Source of the DNA: Brooklawnia propionicigenes
GTDB taxonomy: Bacteria; Actinomycetota; Actinomycetes; Propionibacteriales; Propionibacteriaceae
DNA: 64,000 nt
Direction: 5' to 3'
Assembly (NCBI RefSeq): GCF_030297015.1
Contig: NZ_AP028056.1
Location: 170,939-234,938, forward strand
Shown: one piece after another, positions 17,546 through 27,863 of the stretch
How positions within the stretch are numbered: position 1 is the first letter of the stretch
Layout: each line of letters opens with the position of its first letter
Notes under the pieces: generated by a model
The model's input: only the letters and a program-made list of their open reading frames with translations
Told to the model about the DNA's origin: nothing
The model's database searches: none
Position numbers and translations under genes: made by a program

Positions 17546-18771
17546 ATGACGTAGTGGTCGTCGGCGGCGGAATCGCCGGTCTGCTGAGCGCCGCCCGACT
17601 GGTGACGCAGGGTGCCAAAGTGACGCTGGTCACCTTCGGCGTCGGCGGTCTGCAGCTGTCGCATGGCGGGTTCGACGTGCTCGGCTACGCACCCGAACGA
17701 GTCGATCGTCCCTTCGACGTGCTGGACGACTTCATCGCCGCGAACCCGGAGCATCCCTACGCCGTGCTCGGCGCGGATGCCGTCCGCCTGGGCACCGATT
17801 TCGCGTCCGAGTTCTTCGGTGACCGCCTGGTGGGCAACGACGGACGCAACTGGCTGCTGCCAACGGCGGTCGGGGCGTTGCGGCCGACCTACTTGGCCTC
17901 GCCGACGATGGTGAACGCCGAAGCCCGCGCCGGACATGATCCGGTTGTGGTGGTGGGCCTGCAGCAGTTGAAGGATTTCCAGGCCGAGCTGATCGCCGGC
18001 AACCTGGTCAAGCAGCAGATACCAGCCCGCGCGATCGTGCTCGATCTACCCGCCCGTACCCACGAAGCCGACGCCTCCGGCCTCACCTATGCGCGGGCGA
18101 TGGATCGTGCGGACTACCGCGCAGACTTCGCCAAGGCACTCGGCAAGCAGTTGCTGAGCGGCGAGAAGGCGCTCATTCCTGCCATCGCCGGCCACCACGA
18201 GGCCGCGGCATTCACCGACCTGCAGACGCGTCTGGGCGCTCCGCTCGCAGAGATTCCCCTTCCACCGCCGGGTGTGCCGGGCATGCGACTCAACGAGTAC
18301 GCGTCCCGCCGGCTGCAAGACCAGCGTGTCCGATGGATTCTCGGCGCGCGTGTCGTCGCGCTGCACAGCGAGGGCGGCCGGGCAGTGTCGGTCGATGTGG
18401 CGACATCGGGTCACCTCACGAAGGTGAGGGCGGACGCGGTCGTCTACGCCCCCGGTGGATTCGAGAGCGGCTCGCTGAGCCTGGACTCCCATGGCAAGGT
18501 GCTCGAGACTCATCTGGGCCTGCCGGTGCGAGTCCCGCCGGGCCGGCTCATCGGACCGGACCGCAGAAGTGAGCAGCCGCTGTTCCGTAGCGGGCTGGCT
18601 GTGGACGATCAGATGCGCGTCCTGGACGATGCCGATCGCCCCGTCTACCCGAACCTGTTCGCGGCCGGCGGCGTCTTGGCGGGCGCGATGCGTTGGAGTG
18701 AGAAATCGGGAGAGGGAATCGCGGCGGCAAGTGCCGTGCGGGCCGCGGATGCGATTGGAGATCTGGCATGA
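17542..18771 (+). CDS. glpB: Anaerobic glycerol-3-phosphate dehydrogenase subunit B
   Basis: A 409-aa flavoprotein subunit. The N-terminal dinucleotide motif VVVGGGIAGLLSAARL is at 4-19, and the C-terminal FAD motif NLFAAGGVLAGAM precedes RWSEKSGEGIAAASA. In the GlpABC complex it carries FMN/FAD and passes electrons from GlpA to GlpC. ATG 17542 overlaps the glpA stop. The longer open frame upstream is antisense-like noise inside glpA and is not used. Length and motifs match intact GlpB. Confidence 0.93.
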   Translation: MNDVVVVGGGIAGLLSAARLVTQGAKVTLVTFGVGGLQLSHGGFDVLGYAPERVDRPFDVLDDFIAANPEHPYAVLGADAVRLGTDFASEFFGDRLVGNDGRNWLLPTAVGALRPTYLASPTMVNAEARAGHDPVVVVGLQQLKDFQAELIAGNLVKQQIPARAIVLDLPARTHEADASGLTYARAMDRADYRADFAKALGKQLLSGEKALIPAIAGHHEAAAFTDLQTRLGAPLAEIPLPPPGVPGMRLNEYASRRLQDQRVRWILGARVVALHSEGGRAVSVDVATSGHLTKVRADAVVYAPGGFESGSLSLDSHGKVLETHLGLPVRVPPGRLIGPDRRSEQPLFRSGLAVDDQMRVLDDADRPVYPNLFAAGGVLAGAMRWSEKSGEGIAAASAVRAADAIGDLA

Positions 18772-20114
18772 GCGCCAAGAAGGATCCGAAGAAGCTCACG
18801 GAGGCCGAGCGCCAAGAACGCGACGCAGATCGCCGCGAGCGGCTGGTCACCTCGCAGCAGGGCCCCAAAGTGCTGACACTGAACCTCAAAGAGCCCGACA
18901 TCTTTGCCGCGCAACGGCTGAACCGCGAGAGTCTCGATCACTGCGTCAAGTGCACGATCTGCGAAACGCAGTGCCCGGTCGCGGCAGTCACCCCGCTGTT
19001 CTCGGGGCCGAAGTACGTGGGACCCCAGGCCGAACGCTTCCGCCACGGCGAATCGGTTGATCATTCCCTCGACTACTGCTCCAGCTGCGGCATCTGCACG
19101 CTCTCGTGCCCGCAGGGTGTCCAGATCGCCGAGCTCAACTCGATGGCCCGCGCAGTCATGAAGGCCGACCACATGCCGATCCGCGATTTCCTGATCGGTG
19201 AGACGGTTCTGATGGGCAAGGCGATGACGCCCATCGCGCCGATCGCGAATGCGGCACTGAACAACAAGCCGATCCGCATCGTCATGGAGAAGATGATCGG
19301 TGTGCATCGCAATGCGCCCATGCCGACGGCCCAATCGCAATCGTTCGTGAGCTGGGCCAAGCGCCACCAGCCCGCCAAGCCCGCCACCCGCGGTCCGGTG
19401 GTCTTCTTCCACGGCTGCGCCGGCGGCTACTTCGAGGTGCAGACCTCCATCCACACCGTCGAAGTTCTCGAACATCTCGGATACGAGGTCATCATCCCGA
19501 CTCAGGGCTGCTGCGGCCTGGCCCAACAGTCGAACGGGCTGTTCACTCAGGCACGCAAGACGGTGCGCAAGCTGTGTGATCAGCTGCGGGCGGCGGGCAA
19601 GGACCTGACGATCATCTCGTCGTCCGGTTCGTGCACCGGAATGCTCAAGCATGAGGCTCACGAGATCATGGGCGTCGATGATCCCGCGCTCATTGATGTC
19701 GGTTCCAGAATCCGCGAGACCTCCGAGTTCTTGATGGAACTCGAGGACGAAGGAACACTGCCCCATACCTTCCAGCGTGTCGATATGACGGTCCCCTACC
19801 ACGCACCCTGCCAGCTCAAGGGCCAGGGAATGGGAATGCCCGCCATCAGGCTCTTGGAGTTGATCCCGGGACTGAAAGTCGTCGAGTCCGGACAGGCCTG
19901 CTGCGGCATCGCAGGGACATACGGCCTGAAGAAGGAGAAATACGACGTAGCGCAGGCGGTCGGGCAGGCGCTCTTCGACATGGTGGTGGATACCAATCCT
20001 GACCTTGCCGTCTGTGACACCGAAACCTGCCGCTGGCAAATCAGCAAGTCAACCGGCGTGCCGACGGTGCACCCGATCTCCTTGGTGCACCGGGCTTACG
20101 GGCTGGACAAATAG
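18768..20114 (+). CDS. glpC: Anaerobic glycerol-3-phosphate dehydrogenase subunit C
   Basis: A 448-aa iron-sulfur subunit that links the dehydrogenase to the membrane quinone pool. Two ferredoxin-type [4Fe-4S] motifs are visible, CVKCTICETQCPV (about 59-71) and CSSCGICTLSCPQ. Two CCG domains follow, with QGCCGLAQQ and QACCGIAGTYG. A charged Lys/Glu-rich N-terminus of about 45 residues precedes the first cluster. It overlaps glpB by four bases. No membrane helix is evident, as in other GlpC. Confidence 0.94.
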   Translation: MSAKKDPKKLTEAERQERDADRRERLVTSQQGPKVLTLNLKEPDIFAAQRLNRESLDHCVKCTICETQCPVAAVTPLFSGPKYVGPQAERFRHGESVDHSLDYCSSCGICTLSCPQGVQIAELNSMARAVMKADHMPIRDFLIGETVLMGKAMTPIAPIANAALNNKPIRIVMEKMIGVHRNAPMPTAQSQSFVSWAKRHQPAKPATRGPVVFFHGCAGGYFEVQTSIHTVEVLEHLGYEVIIPTQGCCGLAQQSNGLFTQARKTVRKLCDQLRAAGKDLTIISSSGSCTGMLKHEAHEIMGVDDPALIDVGSRIRETSEFLMELEDEGTLPHTFQRVDMTVPYHAPCQLKGQGMGMPAIRLLELIPGLKVVESGQACCGIAGTYGLKKEKYDVAQAVGQALFDMVVDTNPDLAVCDTETCRWQISKSTGVPTVHPISLVHRAYGLDK

Positions 20115-20238
20115 ACGTCTTATACAGACAAAACAATCGGTCGGACGACATAGTTATGCGAATTATCCGGCAATGTTGATCGCGACCACAATTACTTGAC
20201 ATGATGTTCTATACGGGTTCGCGCTTCGACGCTGGATG

Positions 20239-20308
20239 TGCGAATTCGCAACAGATCTTCCGGGACCGGTTCCCGGGAGAACCCGAATCCTCCGTTGCGG
20301 AGGCAACG
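20239..20308. promoter_or_regulatory. Palindromes and alternative hairpins in the glpC-glpF gap
   Basis: The gap holds a perfect 12-bp palindrome TGCGAATTCGCA (20239-20250), a CCGGGA/TCCCGG hairpin with 5-base loop (20260-20276), and two mutually exclusive hairpins: CCTCCG-TTG-CGGAGG (20289-20303) and CGTTGC-GGAG-GCAACG (20293-20308). They precede glpF by 60-130 bases. The palindrome is a candidate operator for a glycerol regulator; the overlapping hairpins could attenuate or stabilise the glpFK message. No U-tract is present. Confidence 0.5.
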
Positions 20309-20367
20309 CGACCGCGGGTATCCCGTGGTCGAATGCACCGCGGGGGCCGTATGAAAGGGAACACCAG

Positions 20368-21177
20368 ATGAACCTGACTCCGATGGTCGTCTCTTCTCTG
20401 GGAGAGGCCTTCGTATCAGAATTCTCAGGAACTGCAATGCTGCTGCTCTTGGGTGTTGGTGTCGTGGCCAACAACCTGCTCGGAAAGACCAAGGGCAACG
20501 GCTCAGGCTTCCTGTTCGTCAACTTCGGCTGGGGCATTGCAGTCATGACCGGTGTCTACTTCGCCAGCGCGACCGGCGGCCACCTGAATCCGGCAGTCAC
20601 TCTCGGCGTCGTTGTGCGAGAGCTGTTGCTGGGAAACACGATCGACTGGGCACTGGTCGGGGTCTACGTCGTCGCCCAGTTCCTCGGCGCGCTGCTCGGC
20701 GCCTTCCTCGCCTGGCTGGCATACAAGAATCACTACGACGAGGACGTCGACCCGGCACTCAAGCTGGGCACTTTCGCCACCGGGCCAGAGATCAGGAAGC
20801 CCTTCTGGAACTTCCTGACTGAGGTCATCGCCACATTCGTGCTGGTCGGCTGGGTCATCGTTGCGGGTCTGCAAGATCCGAACGGCATTGCCTGGGCGCC
20901 ACTTGGCGTCACGTTGCTCATTGTCGGCATCGGCGCCTCCTTGGGCGGCCCGACCGGATACGCCATCAACCCGGTCCGTGACCTCGGCCCGCGCATCATC
21001 CACGCACTCGTCCCGATCAAGGGCAAGGGAGGCTCCGACTGGGGCTACGCATGGATCCCGGTCGCCGGTCCGCTGACCGGTGGCCTCATCGCCGGCCTGG
21101 TCGTCGCGCCCATCTACATCGCGGTGGGAACCTTGCCGTCGCAGGCAGCACCGTTCTTCCAGCTCGCTGGAGCCTGA
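20368..21177 (+). CDS. glpF: Glycerol uptake facilitator / aquaglyceroporin
   Basis: A 269-aa MIP-family channel with six hydrophobic segments. The first pore motif is GGHLNPAVT; the second reads AINPVRDLGPR, so the usual NPA is NPV. The Asp after the Arg (RD) marks glycerol-conducting members rather than strict water channels. It lets glycerol enter for phosphorylation by GlpK, encoded 53 bases downstream. ATG 20368 sits behind a GAAAGGGAACACC region; 44 upstream codons in frame cross the hairpins and are not used. Confidence 0.93.
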   Translation: MNLTPMVVSSLGEAFVSEFSGTAMLLLLGVGVVANNLLGKTKGNGSGFLFVNFGWGIAVMTGVYFASATGGHLNPAVTLGVVVRELLLGNTIDWALVGVYVVAQFLGALLGAFLAWLAYKNHYDEDVDPALKLGTFATGPEIRKPFWNFLTEVIATFVLVGWVIVAGLQDPNGIAWAPLGVTLLIVGIGASLGGPTGYAINPVRDLGPRIIHALVPIKGKGGSDWGYAWIPVAGPLTGGLIAGLVVAPIYIAVGTLPSQAAPFFQLAGA

Positions 21178-21230
21178 GCCTGACTCTTGCCGGCAAGCAA
21201 TCGTCCAACCACACAAAGGAGTGAATCAAC

Positions 21231-22760
<1,530 letters not shown>

Positions 22761-22789
22761 GACCGGATCGCAACCGTCAGGCAAGCCGC

Positions 22790-22832
22790 GCGCGGCTCGG
22801 GCAGTGGACGCAAGTTCCTGCCCGGGCCGCGT
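22790..22832. terminator. Hairpin between convergent glpK and TMEM175 genes
   Basis: A 15-bp stem pairs 22790-22804 (GCGCGGCTCGGGCAG) with 22818-22832, with G-T wobbles and a 13-base loop. It lies 30 bases past the glpK stop and 18 bases before the stop of the convergent gene, so it could end both transcripts. No long U-tract is present. Confidence 0.6.
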
Positions 22833-22849
22833 GCTCTGGTGTCAGCGGG

Positions 22850-23467
22850 TCAGGCGGTGGTGGTGGCGCGCCGCCGTTCTCTGATGGCGTCGAAGACCGG
22901 ACGCAGAGCGAACGCCAGGAAGGCCCACGACCCGATGAAGGGCGCGAGCGCGACTGTCAGCGCACTGAGCAGTACGGCAATCAACGAGGCTCGGCTCATG
23001 TCCGCGATGTCCGCCTCCGCAACGTCCGGTACCAACAGACTGCGATGGCGCAGGACGTAGCACCAGCCCAGCCAGCTCAGCAGAATCGCCGGGAAGACGG
23101 TCGATGGCATCACCAGCCGGCCGAGCCAGATGTCCGCGTAGTCGGTGTCGACCACGGTGCTGAAAGGGATCAGGACGATGAACAGCAGCTGGAGCACGTT
23201 GATCCGCATGAGGTTGCCGTCGATGTAGGCGATGTAGGTGAACAGCCGGACGTGTGCCATCCACAGCAGGCAGAGCAACAGGAAGCTCACCAGGAAAGAG
23301 ATGAACTGATCGCCCATGCCCAGCAGTCCTGCCAGGAATTCGCCGCTGGTGGTCACGTTTCCGATGGCGTGCGAGGTCAATTCGAGCACGAGCAATGTCG
23401 ATGCAATGGCGAAGATGCCGTCGATGAGGGCATCCATCCGACCCGATTCGATGAGTGGGCGCGACAT
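22850..23467 (-). CDS. TMEM175 family potassium channel-like protein
   Basis: A 205-aa membrane protein. The first helix contains RMDALIDGIFAIASTLLVLEL, which matches the RxxAFxDGxFAIxxTLLVLEI signature of TMEM175/DUF1211 channels, where the FSD/FAI residues line the potassium pore. About five to six helices follow, ending in an Arg-rich tail. Bacterial members are single-domain proteins that assemble as tetramers. It is convergent with glpK and has no obvious partner. ATG 23467 opens the frame directly at the signature. Confidence 0.85.
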   Translation of the reverse strand: MSRPLIESGRMDALIDGIFAIASTLLVLELTSHAIGNVTTSGEFLAGLLGMGDQFISFLVSFLLLCLLWMAHVRLFTYIAYIDGNLMRINVLQLLFIVLIPFSTVVDTDYADIWLGRLVMPSTVFPAILLSWLGWCYVLRHRSLLVPDVAEADIADMSRASLIAVLLSALTVALAPFIGSWAFLAFALRPVFDAIRERRRATTTA

Positions 23468-23645
23468 GGGATCACGCTAACCTACGTCCGTGCAACCAGG
23501 AAGCCTGGTGCTACGAGCCGGGGCCTGCCTCGTCCGGCTCGTGGGGATCTCATCTGCTGTCGTCGGAGTATGGACTGACTACCTGCGACGCTGATCCGCC
23601 ACTAACGTGAGGCGCGCGGCACAATCATCGTTGAAGGGACCCGGG

Positions 23646-24863
23646 GTGGCCAGGTTGGATCTCGCAGTAGCGAAGCAGAGTATCAAGGCGGAATTGGAGC
23701 GCCGCACCGACGATCTGCTCGCCTTGAATCACGCGATTCACGCGGACCCGGAGTTGTCCGGGGAGGAGTTCCGGGCAGCCGAACGCATCGCATTCGTCCT
23801 CGACGACGCCGGTTTCGAGGTCGAGGTCGGCGCCTATGGCATGCCAACCGCCATCGAGGCGCTGTACGGCGACGGCGATCTCACCGTGGTGATCTGCTGC
23901 GAGTACGACGCGCTGCCGGGCATCGGTCACGGCTGCGGCCACAATGTGATCGCGGCAGCAGGCTTGGGGGCGGCACTGGCTTTGGCGCCATTGGCCGCGG
24001 ACGCGGGGTTGCGCATCAAGTTGCTCGGCACTCCCGCCGAAGAACACGGCGGCGGCAAGATCGAGCTGCTGCGAGAAGGCGCCTGGGAAGACGCCGACTT
24101 CTCGCTGATGGTGCACGGGATGAGCGGCACGGACATCTCGGCATCCCTCGAGCTCTACACCGCCGTGGACCGGTTCGACATCATCTTCACCGGCAAGGGC
24201 GCGCACGCAGCGAGTGCGCCCTGGGCCGGCATCAACGCCCTGTCAGCCGCCACTCTTGCCCTGAATGCGATCGGATTCCTGCGCCAGCACATGATGCAGG
24301 GCGTCAGCATGAACGCGATCATTTCGCAAGGCGGCACCGCCACTAACATCATCAGCGAGCAGGCGGTGGTCCAGGTTGAGGTGCGAGCCTTCGAGATCGC
24401 CATCTGGCGGGACGTGAAGAAGCGGGTGCTGGCCTGCTTCGAAGGTGCAGCGATCGCGACGGGTTGCTCCTGGGAGTACCGAAGGACCGAGTACGCCTAT
24501 GCTCCCGTCGATCCCGATCCGCAGCTGGCCAAGCTCTGGGACGACAACCTCATCGCGGGCGGCCGCACCGTGGACCACACGGGTGCTGGCGGTGGCGCAT
24601 CCACCGACATGGGCAACGTGACCCAGGTGCTGCCGGCCATTCATCCGACGATCGCATTTCTGGGTGAGACTGCTATCCCCCACACCGCGGAGTTCGCGAC
24701 CGCAGCGATCACGGCTGCCGCCGACCAAGCGATGCTGGACGGTGCGCAGGGCCTGGCGGCAACAGTCCTGGACGTCGCGCTGAACCCTGCGCTGCGCAAG
24801 CATTATCAGGATCTGAAGGCCGCGCGGCCCGCCGGCGCCACTCAGGTCAGTCTGGAATCCTGA
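23646..24863 (+). CDS. M20 family amidohydrolase (AbgB/PM20D2-like)
   Basis: A 405-aa zinc peptidase-fold hydrolase. Seen are HADPELSGEEFRAAERI near 33-49, CEYDALPGIGHGCGHN (metal-binding Asp and His pair around 85-101), the catalytic/metal Glu pair in TPAEEHGGGK, and the dimerisation-domain KGAHAASAPWAGINAL. These indicate an amidohydrolase of the p-aminobenzoyl-glutamate hydrolase or N-acyl amino acid hydrolase branch. A GTG at 23646 behind GAAGGGA is preferred; another GTG lies at 23607. Its stop is eight bases from the convergent FAD oxidase gene. Confidence 0.86.
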   Translation: MARLDLAVAKQSIKAELERRTDDLLALNHAIHADPELSGEEFRAAERIAFVLDDAGFEVEVGAYGMPTAIEALYGDGDLTVVICCEYDALPGIGHGCGHNVIAAAGLGAALALAPLAADAGLRIKLLGTPAEEHGGGKIELLREGAWEDADFSLMVHGMSGTDISASLELYTAVDRFDIIFTGKGAHAASAPWAGINALSAATLALNAIGFLRQHMMQGVSMNAIISQGGTATNIISEQAVVQVEVRAFEIAIWRDVKKRVLACFEGAAIATGCSWEYRRTEYAYAPVDPDPQLAKLWDDNLIAGGRTVDHTGAGGGASTDMGNVTQVLPAIHPTIAFLGETAIPHTAEFATAAITAAADQAMLDGAQGLAATVLDVALNPALRKHYQDLKAARPAGATQVSLES

Positions 24864-24871
24864 GCGCCCCA

Positions 24872-26245
24872 TCAGATGGGCAGGCCGGAAGCAAATACAC
24901 CGGTGGGGTCGTACTGGTGTTTGATGACACGCAGACCCTCCAGAGCCTCGCCGTAGCCGGGCGAATAGTCGTTCACGCCACCATCCACGAAGGTGAGAGC
25001 CAGCGCGTCGGCTCGCCATTGGTCGAGCGCCCTGAGATGCCCGTGCACCAACTGCCGGGTCGCGATCACTGCTGCCGGGTCCATGACCATGGCGATCGTG
25101 TGCAGCAGGTATTCGCCCTGCAGCGAGCCCACCGCGCCCGCATTGTGCGGGCGCCGCGTCAGCTCACCGCCGAGGTGACGAAGCTCGGCCACGAACAACC
25201 CCTGATCTCCGGCGACCGCGAGGAAGGCATCGACGGCTTCGTCCGGCAGCTCGGCAAGCACCGAATGGGCCGAAGCCGCCGGTGTCGGGTCGGGTGGATC
25301 CATGTGCACCTCGAGCAAGCCCGCCGCGGGAATGCGCGCGAACATGTCCACTTCGGGTTGGAGAGCACGCAGTGGCCCCAACAACGCTGCCGCCTCGGCG
25401 TCGGTCTCCAAGATCGCGCCGTCGACGGTCACCACCGATCGTCCGCTCAGGAAGGGTGGTAGTTCGGGGAGCGGCGGAATATGCAGCACCCGCAGTGTCG
25501 TCGTCACGCTGTTCGGAACCGTCTTCGTCCACTGCGCCCACGCCCGAGTAACCTCGGCGGCGTGGGAGGCGTCCCAGATCATGAATCCGGCGAAGACATC
25601 CGCGTATGGCAGCAGGTCGATGACCAGCGAGACGACGATGCCGAATGCTCCTGATCCACCGCGCAGAGCCCAGAAGAGATCCGGATGCTCATCAGCGCTC
25701 GCCCGCAGCAATGCCCCGTCGGCGGTGACCAGCTGCACTTCCCGGACGGCACCGACCGCCAAGCCATGGGCGCGTGCGTAGAACGACACGCCGCCCCTCA
25801 GCGCGTAGCCGGCGACCGAGACGTTTCCGGCACTCCCGTGCAGTGCCGTCAGTCCGTACGGTGCCGTCGCGGCGATCACGTCGTTCCAGACGGAACCTCC
25901 CAGCACCCGCGCTGTACGGCCGACCGGGTCGACCGTCACACCGCGCAGACCCGCCAGGACGACCAGGACGGTATCCGACAGATCGGTCTCGGCCAATGCG
26001 GAGGCCGCGTGCCCGGTGGACTGCGGAGCGATGCGCAAGCCGGCAGCGGCAGCCGCGCGGACGACGTCGACGACGTCTTCGGCGGTGACCGGCCGCGCCA
26101 CGGCATAGGGACGCTGATCGGCGGCGAGGTTCCAGGGCATGCGGGCTGCGTCGTAGCCCGGATCAGCGGCCAGGATGATGCGGTCTCCCAGCGCGTGGCG
26201 AAGGTCGTCGGCCCGGCTGTCGACTGTCGTGTCCTGCACGGTCAT
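24872..26245 (-). CDS. FAD-linked oxidase (berberine-bridge-like)
   Basis: A 457-aa PCMH-type FAD oxidase. The FAD-binding half has RPVTAEDVVDVVRAAAAAGLRIAPQSTGHAAS, where His of STGH is the probable 8-alpha-histidyl FAD attachment. GSAGNVSVAGYALRGG lacks the second Cys link of bicovalent members. It ends with YSPGYGEALEGLRVIKHQYDPTGVF, the BBE-type C-terminus with conserved Tyr and Asn-like turn. Start is ATG 26245 with AAGGAGAAC ahead; a much longer open frame to 27691 is an artefact of GC-rich sequence antisense to the regulator gene. Divergent from a LuxR-type regulator with a palindrome between them. Confidence 0.87.
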   Translation of the reverse strand: MTVQDTTVDSRADDLRHALGDRIILAADPGYDAARMPWNLAADQRPYAVARPVTAEDVVDVVRAAAAAGLRIAPQSTGHAASALAETDLSDTVLVVLAGLRGVTVDPVGRTARVLGGSVWNDVIAATAPYGLTALHGSAGNVSVAGYALRGGVSFYARAHGLAVGAVREVQLVTADGALLRASADEHPDLFWALRGGSGAFGIVVSLVIDLLPYADVFAGFMIWDASHAAEVTRAWAQWTKTVPNSVTTTLRVLHIPPLPELPPFLSGRSVVTVDGAILETDAEAAALLGPLRALQPEVDMFARIPAAGLLEVHMDPPDPTPAASAHSVLAELPDEAVDAFLAVAGDQGLFVAELRHLGGELTRRPHNAGAVGSLQGEYLLHTIAMVMDPAAVIATRQLVHGHLRALDQWRADALALTFVDGGVNDYSPGYGEALEGLRVIKHQYDPTGVFASGLPI

Positions 26246-26268
26246 GAGGTGTTCTCCTTGTCTCGTCA

Positions 26269-26285
26269 AGTGCTGGACCAGCACT
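26269..26285. promoter_or_regulatory. Palindrome between FAD oxidase and LuxR-type gene
   Basis: AGTGCTG-GAC-CAGCACT is a perfect 7+7 dyad located 24 bases upstream of the oxidase start and 117 bases upstream of the LuxR-type regulator start. It is a likely binding site for the divergent regulator. Confidence 0.55.
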
Positions 26286-26401
26286 GTTTGACTCAACTGT
26301 GCGGTGCCGGCTCCGCGGACAACATCCCAGTCAGCAGGGGTTTTTGCAGATCCCAGATTCCTGGGATGGGATAACGGCCCGCTTCGGACGCACACTGAGA
26401 T

Positions 26402-27517
26402 ATGGCCTCGATCAGGGCACTGGGTCGTGCGCGCAGCGATATCGATGTGGTTTCGCGCGCCGGATTGCCGTTGCACGCGTTCATGACGGAGGCGTCCGCA
26501 TCGCTGGGATCGGTCGTGCCCTTCGTTGCGGGCTGCGTGTCCACCCTTGATCCCCAGACCGCCATGGTCTCGGGAACGGTGAAACTGGAGGCGTTGAGCG
26601 GCAGAAACGATGCGGACGTCGCGTGGGCCCGCATCGAGTATGGCGAGGACGACCCGACGGCGATGCAGGCGCTGCTGTTGTCCGGGCGGACCGCGATCGG
26701 CGTGAGTCAGGAGACCGAAGGCCTGGTCGAGCGGTCCGTCCGGATGGCGCAGCTGCTTATCCCCTATTTCGGGTTTTACGACGAGGCGCGGGTTGTCTTC
26801 ACCGATCGAGCGGGAGCGTGGGGTTGCCTCGCGATCTTCCGTGGCAGCGACGACCGGGCCTTCTCGCACGACGAACTCGACTTCTTGGCATCGGTGGCGC
26901 CGGCGTTCACCCGCGGCATCCGCACCGGTCTGCTTGCCCAGCCGAGCCCGCGGACGCAACCGGTCGACATGGGGCCGGCAGTGGTCATCGTCGACGCGAA
27001 CGACCGGATCGTGCAAAGCAGCGAACGGGCACGACAGCTGTATGAGCGGATGGCGGCCCTGCCCGGATGGGCCGACCCCCTGCACATGGTGCAGGCGCTG
27101 GTCAGTGGGGCACGGCGCCAGGCCCGGGGTGAAACTGACCAGCAACCCCGCATCCGAATGCGGACGATCGACGGCGTCTGGGTGGTCCTGCATGCCGCTC
27201 TGCTGAGCGGGGACGCAGACCGGGCCGGCGAGGTGATCGTGACGATCGACGAAGCACGTCCCCAAGAAATCGCGGATATCGTCGCGGGTGCCTTCGCACT
27301 CACTAGCCGTGAATCCGAGGTGATGGCGTTGGTGCTGCGCGGGGCGGACACGAAGCAGATGGCGGATGCGCTGCACGTCTCCGCATACACGGTGCAAGAT
27401 CACCTGAAGTCCATTTTTGACAAGAGCGGTGTGACGAGCCGGCGTGAATTGGTCGCCCGGGTCTACTTCGATCATCATCTGCCCCGGCTCGAGTCCGGCC
27501 TCGATATCCGTGCCTGA
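26402..27517 (+). CDS. LuxR-type transcriptional regulator with N-terminal sensor
   Basis: A 371-aa regulator. The C-terminal 65 residues form a GerE/LuxR helix-turn-helix: FALTSRESEVMALVLRGADTKQMADALHVSAYTVQDHLKSIFDKSGVTSRREL. The N-terminal 280 residues contain a GAF-like region (WGCLAIFRGSDDRAFSHDELDFLASVAP) and then a PAS-like stretch (VVIVDANDRIVQSSERARQL). Divergently placed to the FAD oxidase with a dyad between, it probably controls that gene in response to its substrate. Start codon is uncertain, as no clear Shine-Dalgarno precedes 26402. Confidence 0.85.
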   Translation: MASIRALGRARSDIDVVSRAGLPLHAFMTEASASLGSVVPFVAGCVSTLDPQTAMVSGTVKLEALSGRNDADVAWARIEYGEDDPTAMQALLLSGRTAIGVSQETEGLVERSVRMAQLLIPYFGFYDEARVVFTDRAGAWGCLAIFRGSDDRAFSHDELDFLASVAPAFTRGIRTGLLAQPSPRTQPVDMGPAVVIVDANDRIVQSSERARQLYERMAALPGWADPLHMVQALVSGARRQARGETDQQPRIRMRTIDGVWVVLHAALLSGDADRAGEVIVTIDEARPQEIADIVAGAFALTSRESEVMALVLRGADTKQMADALHVSAYTVQDHLKSIFDKSGVTSRRELVARVYFDHHLPRLESGLDIRA

Positions 27518-27598
27518 TGGGCCGGGCCGCTGGGTCCGCTTGGCGGGGCCGACGCGCCTGATCGACGCTGTCCCAGGTGGCTGGTCCCCGAAAGCAGA

Positions 27599-27638
27599 GA
27601 ACCGCTCCGACCGGCAAACAACCTGGTCAGAGCGGTTC
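27599..27638. terminator. Hairpin between LuxR-type gene and tRNA operon
   Basis: A 9-bp perfect stem GAACCGCTC/GAGCGGTTC (27599-27607 with 27630-27638) continues inside with GACC/GGTC. It lies 12 bases past the tRNA-Val 3' end and 80 bases after the regulator stop, so it can end the convergent minus-strand tRNA transcript and perhaps the regulator transcript. The U-tract is weak on both strands. Confidence 0.6.
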
Positions 27639-27649
27639 ATCACTACTGG

Positions 27650-27721
27650 TGGGCGATACTGGGTTTGAACCAGTGACCTCTTCCGTGTCAAGGAAGCGCG
27701 CTACCACTGCGCCAACCGCCC
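27650..27721 (-). tRNA. tRNA-Val (GAC)
   Basis: A complete cloverleaf: acceptor GGGCGGT/ATCGCCC with one G-U pair, anticodon arm CTTCC-TTGACAC-GGAAG giving anticodon GAC, T-arm with GGTTCAAACC, discriminator A. No CCA is encoded. It is the last of three tandem minus-strand tRNAs (Gly, Cys, Val), a set often clustered in actinobacteria. Confidence 0.95.
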
Positions 27722-27741
27722 ATATGGAGTTGTCCTACTCG

Positions 27742-27812
27742 AGGTGGGTACCGGATTTGAACCGGTGTACACGGATTTGCAGTCCGTTGCCTCGCCTCTC
27801 GGCCAACCCACC
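27742..27812 (-). tRNA. tRNA-Cys (GCA)
   Basis: Acceptor GGTGGGT/ACCCACC with discriminator U73, as expected for cysteine tRNA. The anticodon arm ACGGA-CTGCAAA-TCCGT gives GCA. The T-arm is CCGGTTCAAATCCGG. It lies 20 bases upstream of tRNA-Val in transcription order and 51 bases after tRNA-Gly. Confidence 0.95.
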
Positions 27813-27863
27813 ACGCGAGAGCCGGTCCCGTGAGAGCCGTGGCCTTCCGTGAGACCCTCTCCG

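Noticed and set aside
24872..27691. A 939-codon minus-strand open frame covering the FAD oxidase and beyond
   Set aside because: The part above 26245 is antisense to the LuxR-type gene and lacks protein-like composition; the oxidase has a good ATG and ribosome site at 26245.
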